Source: an uncultured Spirochaetaceae bacterium
Lineage (GTDB): Bacteria; Spirochaetota; Spirochaetia; Sphaerochaetales; Sphaerochaetaceae
Direction: 5' to 3'
Length of the DNA stretch: 64,000 nt
NCBI GenBank assembly: GCA_944389105.1
Contig: CALXLD010000046.1
Location: 1 to 64,000 of the forward strand
Of the stretch, positions 24,129-32,845 are shown piece by piece; position 1 is the stretch's first letter, and every line of letters starts with the position of its first letter. A model generated the notes under the pieces. That model ran no database searches and had not been told where the DNA came from. It worked only from the letters and a program-made list of their open reading frames with translations. The position numbers and the translations under genes are program-made.

Positions 24129-25420
24129 CAGATAGCAAGTCCCGCTATTGCCGCTCCAAGCGTCGGAGAATTGTCTATGTTCACAATCTCATAATACCTG
24201 CCATGTTTCTTTTCCAGAAGCTCATCCAGATAAAGACGTGTATAGAACTCAAGGAATGCTGTCTTATAGAATGTCGTTCCATCTGCGTTGATAACCACAG
24301 GAAGCCTTGGCTCTGTTCCTTCTCCGGAGCGGAGGACAGCCGCTGTAAGATTCACTGCAGTAAGCTTTCCAGCTCTCTCAATCACAGCCTTGATTATCTT
24401 ATAAAGAGCAGTTGCATCTTCTTCGTTGTCGGCAACAGCCTTTACAAGGTCATACTCCTTGTTGTGGCAATCCTCAAGATAATGGCTCATTCTCGTAGTA
24501 TCGAGAGGAAGATAAGCCTCAAAGCGTTCGCCGAATTCTTTTGTAAGAACCCCTTCCTTAACCGCAGCCTTTATTACATGCTCTGCAAAAGGACCAAGAT
24601 AGGCTCCGCTTATCTTCTTCTCAAACCAGTATTTACCTGGATCCTTAGTTCCGCTTACAAATTCTCTGTCAAGATCCCCCAGATCAAGAGCAAGACATCC
24701 GGATTCAACATTGATTATCTCCCTTCCCTCGGAAAGGCTGATCTTGCCTATTCTGCTGTTCTTCTCGGTATAAGCTGTATTTGTACCTGTTCCGAGAATG
24801 AAGCCAATATAAGAAGAAGCGTAATCAGGACGCTCTGCCTTAGCTGCAAGAAGCGTTGCGACAGTATCATTGACAACAGCAACCTTCTTCTTCGAGACAT
24901 CATGGCCACGCCTCTGAAGCTCTGCAAGCAGATTCTTTCCCAGCGGCTTGCCTATAACTTCCGGAGCCTTTATCTCCTTTGAGAAGACAATAGGGACGCC
25001 ATCATGGTCTTCGGTGATTCTGGCAGCATATGAAAAGCAGAATCCTATTCTGTCGCTTTTATCAATAAGGCGCTCGATATTATCTGCAAGGATTGAATAG
25101 AAAGCTGAAGCGCTGACTTCCTCTTTCACCCCAGGCATTCCAACTTTCCTGAAATCGGAGATTACAGGTTCCTTGTTCTCATCGAATGTAACAAGGCATG
25201 TGCGGAAATTGGTTCCGCCTGCATCCATGACTATCACGCTCTCGCCTGGGATAATCTCAGCATCAGGTGAGACATATGTCGGTATCATCTGGAGCGAACC
25301 TGAATCCTCCTTTTCAAGTCCCTTCTCCATCTCAGAGAGGATGAAATCAAGTGCCTTATCCTCATCAACTGCCGATGGAGAAATCATATGTCTCTCAAGA
25401 AATTCCTCAGTCCTTCCCAT
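24128..25420 (-). CDS. Hexokinase, eukaryote-type family
   Basis: 430 residues. Motifs of the classical hexokinase family are present: phosphate-1 loop VMDAGGTNFR (Asp66), FCFSYAARI, the catalytic Asp in VAVVNDTVATLLA, phosphate-2 ILGTGTNTAY, NVESGCLALD, and the adenosine site DNSPTLGAAIAGLA. This family is rare in bacteria but known in spirochaetes. It feeds glucose 6-phosphate into glycolysis; enolase is also in the window. GGAGG lies 5 nt before the ATG. It leads pdxY and the nucleosidase gene. Confidence 0.93.
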   Translation of the reverse strand: MGRTEEFLERHMISPSAVDEDKALDFILSEMEKGLEKEDSGSLQMIPTYVSPDAEIIPGESVIVMDAGGTNFRTCLVTFDENKEPVISDFRKVGMPGVKEEVSASAFYSILADNIERLIDKSDRIGFCFSYAARITEDHDGVPIVFSKEIKAPEVIGKPLGKNLLAELQRRGHDVSKKKVAVVNDTVATLLAAKAERPDYASSYIGFILGTGTNTAYTEKNSRIGKISLSEGREIINVESGCLALDLGDLDREFVSGTKDPGKYWFEKKISGAYLGPFAEHVIKAAVKEGVLTKEFGERFEAYLPLDTTRMSHYLEDCHNKEYDLVKAVADNEEDATALYKIIKAVIERAGKLTAVNLTAAVLRSGEGTEPRLPVVINADGTTFYKTAFLEFYTRLYLDELLEKKHGRYYEIVNIDNSPTLGAAIAGLAI

Positions 25421-25429
25421 TATATCCTC

Positions 25430-26068
25430 CTAAGAACCGAAAGAGATGACAACTGGTTCAGTCTCTATTGGCTCATTATTGATCTTAAGGTTCTCAGAGT
25501 AAACTGTCACAGCTCTTCCGTCCATACCCTGTATAAGCAGATTGCCTTCTACGACACAGCCATTTCCAATAGCGGTACCTGTCACCATCAGGGAAAGGGA
25601 TAACCTGGCGCTATACCGGCTCCAGTCAACATCGGACAGGAGATCCGGAAGCGTGGCTACACCACCATCGACAAGGCGCACAGAACCATCGAGGATAACG
25701 TCGCCGGCTTTGTATTCCCCGCTATTGAGATATCCTGGCAGCTCACCGTATCTGAGAGTCTCTCCCCCGTATGAAAGCGCCAGCTTCCCGATAATCGCAC
25801 TTACATCAGATCCGAAAAAAGACAGAGAACTGGAATAAGTGAAGACATCTGAGCGCACAAATGAGATACGGAGCGGCAAGACACCATCACCATGTACCGT
25901 ATCTACTCCCTGCAACGCTATGCGCGGCACTGCAAGATCCGCAGTTATTGCCGAGACAACTCCGTCACACACCCCTTCTAGAGCTATCAGGCCAGTATCA
26001 TCCACCGCTGCTGATACAGAACAACAGAAGACCAGTAAAACCATGATAAAAGCTAATGCTTTTCTCAT
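25430..26068 (-). CDS. Exported protein of unknown function
   Basis: 212 residues with a signal peptide (MRKALAFIMVLLVFCCSVSA, cleavage likely after VSA). The mature part is beta-rich, without cysteines except one, and has no recognised domain. Landmarks are DGVLPLRISFVRSDVFTYSS and LVDGGVATLPDLLSDVDWSR. GGAGGG precedes the ATG. It ends 9 nt before the hexokinase gene and may be its operon partner. A periplasmic or outer-membrane location is inferred. Confidence 0.75.
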   Translation of the reverse strand: MRKALAFIMVLLVFCCSVSAAVDDTGLIALEGVCDGVVSAITADLAVPRIALQGVDTVHGDGVLPLRISFVRSDVFTYSSSLSFFGSDVSAIIGKLALSYGGETLRYGELPGYLNSGEYKAGDVILDGSVRLVDGGVATLPDLLSDVDWSRYSARLSLSLMVTGTAIGNGCVVEGNLLIQGMDGRAVTVYSENLKINNEPIETEPVVISFGS

Positions 26069-26134
26069 TGTTCAGCCCTCCATTCCATAAAGCAATTTTA
26101 GCAATACGGAAACTGCTCTGCAACGAAAAAACGC

Positions 26135-27412
26135 TTATTCAGCGCTCCTGAAGGCATCCAGCTCCTTATCCACATTTCTGTCGTCAACCTTATAAAGCAG
26201 AAGACCGCCTACAGCAAAAAGAATGATAAGCGAAAGGATTCCATAGCGCTGCTCTCCGGTAATCAAGGTTACGATTCCAAGAAGCAGCGGTCCGATGATT
26301 GCCGCGAACTTTCCGAGCATATTGAAAAATCCATAGAACTGGGATGCCTCCTCCTGCGGGATAAGACGCGTATAATACGATCTTGAGAGTGCCTGTATAC
26401 CTCCCTGGAAAAGGCCGATGCAGACTGCAAGAATATAGAACTGCGTCTCATTTGACATAAAGAAGCCGAAACAGGCAATTACAGTGTAGCCTCCGATGGC
26501 TACAAGGAGGGCATTCTTTATTCCGACCCTATGGCCGAAGATATTATAGAGAAGAGCTGCAGGGAATGCCACGAACTGTGTAATCAGAAGAGCTACTATC
26601 AGGCTTGATGTCGTGAAGCCGAGAGCTGTTCCATAATCAGTTGCCATTCTTATTATCGTGTCTACTCCATCGATATAGCACCAATATGCTACAAGGAAGA
26701 GTGCGGTATTCTTCAGCTTCTTCAATGAAGTGAGCGTTTTCCTGACGGCTCCGAAACCATCTTTGACAGCCTTGCCGAGGCTAAGCTTCTCCCCTCCTTC
26801 TTCCTTGACGAATATAAAAAGAGGAATCGTAAAGACAATCCACCAGATTCCGACCATCAGGAAGGAAACCTTCACAGCTGTTATTTCGTCCGGAAGGCCG
26901 AAAGCTGAAGGGAAAAGATACATCAATACATTGATAAGGAACAGAAGACCGCCCCCGATATATCCAAGTCCATACCCCAGAGAGGAGACGAAGTCGACTT
27001 TCTTTTCCGAGGCAACGGATGGAAGGAGGGAATCATAGAATGTATTTGCTCCGGCAAACCCGACATTAGCGGCAATATAGAATATCATTGCGACAGGCCA
27101 CAGTCCCATCGAGACCCAGAAAAGGGCTCCTGTCATCACGGCACCAAGAAATGCGAACAGGATAAGAAGCTTCTTTCTGTAGCTTCCCCTGTCAGCAATA
27201 GCGCCAAGAACCGGTGCGCATATGGCTACAATAAGTGATTCAATTGAGTTTCCAAGGCCAAGGAAGAATGTGCTTGTCGCACTATCTGAACCATATGACC
27301 AGTACTGAGAGAAGAATATAGGGAAGAATGCTGCCATAACCGTAGTGGCAAATGCACTGTTCGCCCAATCATACAAAGCCCACGCAAATATTTCTTTTCG
27401 GGAATCTTTCAT
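26135..27412 (-). CDS. UMF1/Atg22-family MFS transporter
   Basis: 425 residues, twelve membrane helices. The start KEIFAWALYDWANSAFATTV is the hallmark of the UMF1 family (related to vacuolar Atg22). LGAIADRGSYRKK is the MFS loop 2-3 motif. GLFQGGIQALSRSYYTRLIP lies in the second half. The substrate is unknown; amino acid or small-metabolite efflux is suspected for the family. The TTGTAC-N17-TAGAAT promoter leaves a leader of only about 3 nt. Confidence 0.9.
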   Translation of the reverse strand: MKDSRKEIFAWALYDWANSAFATTVMAAFFPIFFSQYWSYGSDSATSTFFLGLGNSIESLIVAICAPVLGAIADRGSYRKKLLILFAFLGAVMTGALFWVSMGLWPVAMIFYIAANVGFAGANTFYDSLLPSVASEKKVDFVSSLGYGLGYIGGGLLFLINVLMYLFPSAFGLPDEITAVKVSFLMVGIWWIVFTIPLFIFVKEEGGEKLSLGKAVKDGFGAVRKTLTSLKKLKNTALFLVAYWCYIDGVDTIIRMATDYGTALGFTTSSLIVALLITQFVAFPAALLYNIFGHRVGIKNALLVAIGGYTVIACFGFFMSNETQFYILAVCIGLFQGGIQALSRSYYTRLIPQEEASQFYGFFNMLGKFAAIIGPLLLGIVTLITGEQRYGILSLIILFAVGGLLLYKVDDRNVDKELDAFRSAE

Positions 27413-27421
27413 AACGGTCCG

Positions 27422-27450
27422 ATTCTACGTTTTCTTCCCCTCTAGTACAA
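27422..27450 (-). promoter_or_regulatory. Promoter of the UMF1 transporter gene
   Basis: TTGTAC (27450-27445), 17 nt, TAGAAT (27427-27422), then 9 nt to the ATG. There is no Shine-Dalgarno sequence. Confidence 0.5.
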
Positions 27451-27490
27451 TTGAGAGTATATTAAGAAATAGTTAATAAAGGAGAAATAA

Positions 27491-27856
27491 ATGATTATCG
27501 CAGCAACTTTCGACAAGGAAACCGGAAATATCTTCCAGCATTTCGGAAGAACGGAGGTTTTCCGTATCTATACAATCGAAAACGGACACGTGACCGGCAA
27601 GAAAGATGTAAGTGCAGCTGAGACAGGAGGACACAGCGCATTGGCACCATTTCTAAAGGACAGCAATGTAGAAGCACTTATCGCAGGAGGAATCGGCGGA
27701 GGCGCAAGAACTGCACTTGCCTCATGTGGAATAAAGCTGTACCCAGGTGTGAGCGGCAATGCTGACGAAGCAGCTGAAGCCCTTGCAAATGGAACACTTG
27801 AATATGATGAGAATGCAACATGCCATCATCATGATGGAGAGCATCAGTGCCACTGA
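27491..27856 (+). CDS. NifB/NifX-type iron-molybdenum cluster-binding protein
   Basis: 121 residues of the dinitrogenase Fe-Mo cofactor biosynthesis fold: IIAATFDKETGNIFQHFGRT, HSALAPFLKDSNVEALIAGG and IGGGARTALASCGIKLYPG. The tail is His/Cys-rich (CHHHDGEHQCH), a likely metal site. No nitrogenase genes are present; such stand-alone proteins are common in anaerobes. AAAGGAG precedes the ATG. Its 3' end overlaps the CoA-disulfide reductase gene by 10 nt, which suggests a joint redox or metal role. Confidence 0.9.
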   Translation: MIIAATFDKETGNIFQHFGRTEVFRIYTIENGHVTGKKDVSAAETGGHSALAPFLKDSNVEALIAGGIGGGARTALASCGIKLYPGVSGNADEAAEALANGTLEYDENATCHHHDGEHQCH

Positions 27857-29520
27857 GAAAACCAATAAAAGTCCTCATAATAGGAGGAGTTGCAGGCGGC
27901 GCAACCGCTGCAGCAAGACTCAGGCGCCTTAATGAGGATGCCCATATAATAATAATCGAGAGAAGCGGCTTTATCTCATATGCCAACTGCGCTCTTCCTT
28001 ACTACATCGGCGGAGTAATAGAGGAAAAAGAAGAGCTTACCCTTCAGTCACCGCAGAGTTTCTGGAGGCGGTTCAGGATAGAAGCCAGGACAGATCAGGA
28101 AGCCATCTCAATAGAGAGAAGCAGAAAGGAAGTAAGAATAAAGGATCTTACAACAAATGCCGAATATGTAGAAAACTATGACTATCTGATACTATCTCCT
28201 GGTGCAGAGGCTATCATTCCTCCCCTTCCCGGTGTTGATAGCAAACGGATTCTCACTCTCAGGCACACAGAAGATGCCTTCTCGATAAGAGAACATGCAG
28301 AGAAATTCGGGAAAGGAAGCGCTGTCGTAATCGGCGGTGGTTTCGTAGGACTTGAAAGCGCTGAGAATCTCCGGGAAATGGGTATGGATGTCACGCTTAT
28401 CCAGCTTACGGATCATGTAATGCAGCCCTTTGATGACGACATGGCTTCTTTCCTGCATCGTGAGATGAGAAAGAACGGGATAAACCTCCGCCTGAAAACA
28501 GCAGTCACAGGATTCGAAGACGGAGAGGATGGGTTCTTTGTCTTAGCCGGAGACGAGAAATTCAAGGCTGATTTCGCCATCCTTTCGGTGGGAGTAAGAC
28601 CAGATACAAAAATCGCCAGGGAGGCAGGTCTGGAAACTGACAGAAGAGGCTCGATCATTGTTGATGACACAATGAAGACCTCCGATGATTACATCTACGC
28701 CGCAGGAGATGCCGTATCAATCCTGAACAGAGCTTCCGGAACATATGGAATGATAGCTCTCGCAGGCCCTGCGAACAAAGAAGGAAGGATTGCAGCAGAT
28801 AACATTGCAGGACTAGAGAGCCACTACAGAGGAAGTACCGGAGCATCAGTTCTGAAGCTCTTCTCGCTGACTGCGGCCGCTGTAGGAATCAATGAGGAAA
28901 CAGCCAGTGCAATGGGCATGGATTATGATACTGTCTTCACGCTTCAGGGGAATCATGCTGCTTACTATCCTGGTGCCGAATCGATAATGCTCAAGGCAAT
29001 ATACGAAAGGAAAACAGGAAGAATCCTTGGAGCGCAGGCTGTTGGACGAAGCGGAACGGACAAGCGCATCGATACCTTGTCAATGGCTGTAGCCTATGGC
29101 CTGAATGCCGATGACCTTGCCTCAATGGATATGGCATATGCACCACCGTATTCATCAGCAAAGGATCCGGTCAATATAATCGGATACATAGCTGGAAATA
29201 AGCTACGAGGTATTCTTGAGGAGTTCTCTTATAAAGACATCCCATCAATTGACTTCTCCAGGGAAATGCTCATAGATCTCAGGACAGAAAGCGAAACTGC
29301 CCGGGGCATGATCGATGGAGCAATAAACATTCCTCTTGATGAGCTGAGGGACCATCTTGATAAGCTGGACAGATCCAAGACCATACTCGTCTACTGCAGA
29401 AGCGGACAGAGAAGCTACATCGGAGCAAGGATACTTGAAGGCCATGGATTCAGGGCGAAAAGCCTCTCCGGAGGGTATATGCTTTACGAGAGTGTCATGA
29501 ATGACAGGAAGAATCGCTAG
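27847..29520 (+). CDS. CoA-disulfide reductase-like flavoprotein with C-terminal rhodanese domain
   Basis: 557 residues. The FAD site is VLIIGGVAGGATAAARLRR. The redox-active Cys48 lies in SYANCALPYYIGG (single-Cys type as in CoA-disulfide reductase). The NAD(P)H site is AVVIGGGFVGLESAENL, and the second FAD motif DYIYAAGDAV. A dimerisation domain follows, then a rhodanese domain (about 460-557) with active Cys in VYCRSGQRSY. It probably reduces CoA-disulfide or persulfides and helps in oxygen or sulfur stress. The start is a GTG inside the NifX-like gene, with GGAGA 6 nt upstream. Confidence 0.92.
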   Translation: MPLRKPIKVLIIGGVAGGATAAARLRRLNEDAHIIIIERSGFISYANCALPYYIGGVIEEKEELTLQSPQSFWRRFRIEARTDQEAISIERSRKEVRIKDLTTNAEYVENYDYLILSPGAEAIIPPLPGVDSKRILTLRHTEDAFSIREHAEKFGKGSAVVIGGGFVGLESAENLREMGMDVTLIQLTDHVMQPFDDDMASFLHREMRKNGINLRLKTAVTGFEDGEDGFFVLAGDEKFKADFAILSVGVRPDTKIAREAGLETDRRGSIIVDDTMKTSDDYIYAAGDAVSILNRASGTYGMIALAGPANKEGRIAADNIAGLESHYRGSTGASVLKLFSLTAAAVGINEETASAMGMDYDTVFTLQGNHAAYYPGAESIMLKAIYERKTGRILGAQAVGRSGTDKRIDTLSMAVAYGLNADDLASMDMAYAPPYSSAKDPVNIIGYIAGNKLRGILEEFSYKDIPSIDFSREMLIDLRTESETARGMIDGAINIPLDELRDHLDKLDRSKTILVYCRSGQRSYIGARILEGHGFRAKSLSGGYMLYESVMNDRKNR

Positions 29521-29528
29521 GCGATTCA

Positions 29529-29537
29529 TGCTATTAT
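29529..29537 (+). promoter_or_regulatory. Extended -10 ahead of sbcB
   Basis: TGC-TATTAT (hexamer 29532-29537) lies 7 nt before the sbcB ATG. No clear -35 and no Shine-Dalgarno sequence are seen, so a leaderless transcript is likely. Confidence 0.45.
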
Positions 29538-29544
29538 TACATTT

Positions 29545-30939
29545 ATGAAGACTTTTCTCTGGTATGATCTGGAAACATTCGGCCTTAATCCCCGCTACGA
29601 CAGGATTGCACAGGCTGCAGCAATAAGAACGGATATGGATTTCAATCAGATCGGGGAGCCTATAGTGCTATACTCAAGGCTCTCCCCTGATTATCTTCCG
29701 ACCCCTGACTCATGTCTTATAACGGGAATAACACCCCAGGAAGTGAACGAGAGAGGAATCCCAGAAGCTGAGATGATAGAACGGCTGAGAGCGGAATTCA
29801 TGGTTCCTGAGACTATTGCTGTCGGATACAACAACATAAATTTCGATGATGAGGTAATAAGATCGACCCTCTACCGTAATCTGTATGATCCGTTTGAGCG
29901 CGAATATCGCAACAAATGCTCACGCTGGGACATAATCAATCTTGTCAGGGCAACAAGGGACCTTCGTCCCGACGGCATAGTCTTCTCAAAGCTTAATGAT
30001 GAGACAAATGCCCCATCCTTCAAGCTTACTGATCTCACAGAAGAGAACAATATCGAGCAGATAGGTGCTCACGATGCCCTCGTAGATGTAAGGGCGACAA
30101 TTGCCATAGCGAAGCTGATAAAAGAAAAGCAGCCAAAGCTTTTCCAGTGGGCAATTACCCATCGTTCGAAAAACGAGATCTCGAAGGAAATAAAAGTTCT
30201 AAACCACATCCCATTCCTTCACACATGCCCGCTGTTCGTATCAGAGAAAGGAAATACTCACCCCCTTCTTCCTCTTTTCTATGAAGCGGAGAAGTCTGCG
30301 GCGCTGTACTGCTTCGATCTGACGCATGAGATACCAGAGAGCGCAAAGGGAAGCTATCAGGAAACGGGAATAATGCGCCTGATGATCAACAGATGCCCAT
30401 TCATTGCCCCGATAAGCACGCTCGATACAGCAAGCGAGCAGCGTCTCGGATTCACGAAAGCCTGGATATGGGACAAGGCAAGCAAGGCTGTAGCATCACC
30501 GGTACTGTCGAAGGAATCGATTCTTTCAGCAAAAGAACCTTATGAGGAAAGCGCAAAGGATCCGGACCTTACAATCTACAGCAGCTTCACTTCAGATCAT
30601 GACAAAGGTGTAATGGCCTCAATCAGGGCAATGAAGCCGGAGGAAAAGCTCCGCAAGGGAGAACACCTCTTTGACGATGACAAGTACCACAAGCTCCTCT
30701 GGAGGCAGGTCGGAAGGAACTGGCCCGAAGCACTTTCTGAAAAAGACAGGGAAAGCTGGAAGAATTTCTGCGCGCTCCGCCTGATAAACCCGCCAGTGGA
30801 AGGAACTCCTACCTATGAACTCTATATGAGGAATGTAGAGGAAAAACTTGAAAGTACGGATACAGACTATAGGGACAAGGAAATACTTCTCAGGCTTAAG
30901 GAATATGGAGAGGAGCTTTTCGACAAAGTTATAAAGTGA
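29545..30939 (+). CDS. sbcB: Exodeoxyribonuclease I
   Basis: 464 residues. The DEDD exonuclease core has ExoI FLWYDLETFGLNPRYDRIAQ, ExoII GYNNINFDDEVI and ExoIII IGAHDALVDVRATIAI. The SH3-like and C-terminal helical ExoI domains follow (YHKLLWRQVGRNWPEALSEK). It degrades single-stranded DNA 3' to 5' in repair and recombination. It is the first gene of a run with prfA, prmC and rel. Confidence 0.93.
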   Translation: MKTFLWYDLETFGLNPRYDRIAQAAAIRTDMDFNQIGEPIVLYSRLSPDYLPTPDSCLITGITPQEVNERGIPEAEMIERLRAEFMVPETIAVGYNNINFDDEVIRSTLYRNLYDPFEREYRNKCSRWDIINLVRATRDLRPDGIVFSKLNDETNAPSFKLTDLTEENNIEQIGAHDALVDVRATIAIAKLIKEKQPKLFQWAITHRSKNEISKEIKVLNHIPFLHTCPLFVSEKGNTHPLLPLFYEAEKSAALYCFDLTHEIPESAKGSYQETGIMRLMINRCPFIAPISTLDTASEQRLGFTKAWIWDKASKAVASPVLSKESILSAKEPYEESAKDPDLTIYSSFTSDHDKGVMASIRAMKPEEKLRKGEHLFDDDKYHKLLWRQVGRNWPEALSEKDRESWKNFCALRLINPPVEGTPTYELYMRNVEEKLESTDTDYRDKEILLRLKEYGEELFDKVIK

Positions 30940-30953
30940 TATAAAGATTTGCA

Positions 30954-32024
30954 ATGTCCGAATTAACAGATAAGCTAGAAGGATTCAGAACCCAGCTTGA
31001 AGAGCTTGATCAGAAGCTCTCCGGCGAAGCTCTGAATGATATGAATCTATACAAATCGCTGATGCAGGAAAGGTCTCACCTTGCACCTGTCGTAGACAAG
31101 CTTATGGAGATGCGGAATCTTGAGAAAGAGATTGAGGATTCCAAAGAGCTCATAAAAGCCGGGGAAGATCCGGAGCTTGTTGAAATGGCGAAAGAGGAAC
31201 TCGGGAATCTTGAAAAGGATTACGAGACAAAGGAAAAGGAATGCAGGATTCTCCTGATACCGCCAGACCCGCTGGAAGGAAAGAACATTATCATGGAAAT
31301 CAGGGCTGGAACAGGTGGAGATGAAGCCTCTCTCTTTGCTGCTGACATATTCCGCATGTATTCCCATTATGCAGAGAAGCAGAGATGGAAGATGGAAATC
31401 ATGTCATCCAGTGAATCAGGTATCGGAGGATACAAGGAAATAGTCGTCTCCATTTCCGGAAAGGATGTCTATGGTTCACTGAGATTTGAATCCGGCGTCC
31501 ACAGGGTACAGCGCGTCCCTGAGACAGAATCCGGCGGAAGAATACATACATCTGCCATCACTGTCGCAGTTCTTCCGGAAGCAGAGGAAACTGATATAGA
31601 GATAAGGCCGGAGGATCTCAGGGTCGATGTCATGAGAGCAGGAGGCCCTGGAGGACAGTGTGTAAACACTACCGATTCAGCAGTCCGTCTTACGCATATA
31701 CCTACAGGTCTTGTCGTAATCTGCCAGGACGAGAAGTCCCAGATAAAGAACAGAGCCAAGGCCATGAGGGTTCTCAGGGCAAGACTCTATGAGCTTGAAG
31801 AGGCAAAGAAGCAGAAGGAAAGAGCAGATGCCAGACGCAGCATGGTCGGTTCAGGAGACAGATCGGAGAGAATAAGAACATACAACTTCCCGCAGAACAG
31901 GGTCACGGACCATCGCATAAATCTCACTCTCTACAAGCTTGATTCCATCATGGAGGGGGATCTTGACGAGCTTATAGATGCCCTTAAGCTTGCAGCTGGC
32001 GAGGAGGCGCTTAAGGAAGCGTGA
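30954..32024 (+). CDS. prfA: Peptide chain release factor 1
   Basis: 356 residues, normal length. The GGQ loop reads [19 protein letters not shown]. The stop-codon recognition region reads [15 protein letters not shown]; the P-x-T tripeptide (here PET, where PAT is usual) marks RF1 and not RF2. It terminates at UAA and UAG. The gene follows sbcB by 14 nt. TATAAA ends 8 nt before the ATG and no Shine-Dalgarno sequence is evident. PrmC, which methylates the GGQ glutamine, is encoded next. Confidence 0.97.
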   Translation: MSELTDKLEGFRTQLEELDQKLSGEALNDMNLYKSLMQERSHLAPVVDKLMEMRNLEKEIEDSKELIKAGEDPELVEMAKEELGNLEKDYETKEKECRILLIPPDPLEGKNIIMEIRAGTGGDEASLFAADIFRMYSHYAEKQRWKMEIMSSSESGIGGYKEIVVSISGKDVYGSLRFESGVHRVQRVPETESGGRIHTSAITVAVLPEAEETDIEIRPEDLRVDVMRAGGPGGQCVNTTDSAVRLTHIPTGLVVICQDEKSQIKNRAKAMRVLRARLYELEEAKKQKERADARRSMVGSGDRSERIRTYNFPQNRVTDHRINLTLYKLDSIMEGDLDELIDALKLAAGEEALKEA

Positions 32025-32845
32025 CACTCTCTGCCCTCAGGAAGGAGCTATTAGGGAAAATCGACCAGGTTGATGCCAGAATAATAGTACGCCTTGCAAC
32101 AGGTCTTGATGAAATCCATCAGATAACCGAATCCGGAATGGAGATAAGCAAGGAAATGTACGATAAGGCGGAATCCCTTCTAAGGATGAGACTGGAGGGA
32201 ATACCAATGGCCTATATTACAGGAGAAAAGGAATTCTTCGGCCATACCTTCCATGTAAATCCTTCAGTCCTTATACCCCGCCCCGATACCGAGACACTTG
32301 TTGAAACGGCCATAAAGCTGGCAAGGAACTTCAGAGAGCCAAGGATACTTGATTTATGTACCGGGAGCGGAGCTGTCGGAACATCAATAGCTTATGCTCT
32401 CAGCAGGGATGTTGCTATTTCAGACCTTTCAGAAAATGCTTTGAAGATCGCAGCAGAGAACTATCTCCGCATTACAGGAAAGCAGCCAGATGCCAGACTC
32501 GGCAATCTTCTTGCTCCATGGAAGGGTTCTGTTTTTGATATCATAGCTACAAATCCCCCATACCTTACTGATAAATGGTATGAGGAAACGGAGATAAGCG
32601 TAAAGAAAGAACCTGAGATGGCATTTCTAGGAGGCGGAGATGATGGGCTGGCCATTATAAGGGAAATTATTGCATCAAGCCCGGATTTTCTTTCACCAAA
32701 TGGCGTTCTTGCCATAGAGTGCGACTATCGGCAGATAGAAATATGTGGTAGTCTTCTTAAAATAAATGGATTTTCCGATATCCATATAGTAAAAGATCTT
32801 GGCGATAAGGAGCGTGTGATATATGGCAGAAGACTTCCCGAATAA
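32021..32845 (+). CDS. prmC: Release factor glutamine methyltransferase
   Basis: 274 residues. The N-terminal helical domain (about 1-75) binds the release factor. The SAM domain has [19 protein letters not shown] and the substrate motif [23 protein letters not shown] is typical. The GTG start overlaps the prfA stop as GTGA, giving direct coupling with its substrate gene. The 3' end overlaps rel by 23 nt. Confidence 0.95.
   Translation: MTLSALRKELLGKIDQVDARIIVRLATGLDEIHQITESGMEISKEMYDKAESLLRMRLEGIPMAYITGEKEFFGHTFHVNPSVLIPRPDTETLVETAIKLARNFREPRILDLCTGSGAVGTSIAYALSRDVAISDLSENALKIAAENYLRITGKQPDARLGNLLAPWKGSVFDIIATNPPYLTDKWYEETEISVKKEPEMAFLGGGDDGLAIIREIIASSPDFLSPNGVLAIECDYRQIEICGSLLKINGFSDIHIVKDLGDKERVIYGRRLPE

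Noticed and set aside
27491-27856. Nitrogen fixation locus
   Set aside because: A lone NifX-like protein without nifH, nifD or nifK is common in anaerobes and is not evidence for nitrogenase.
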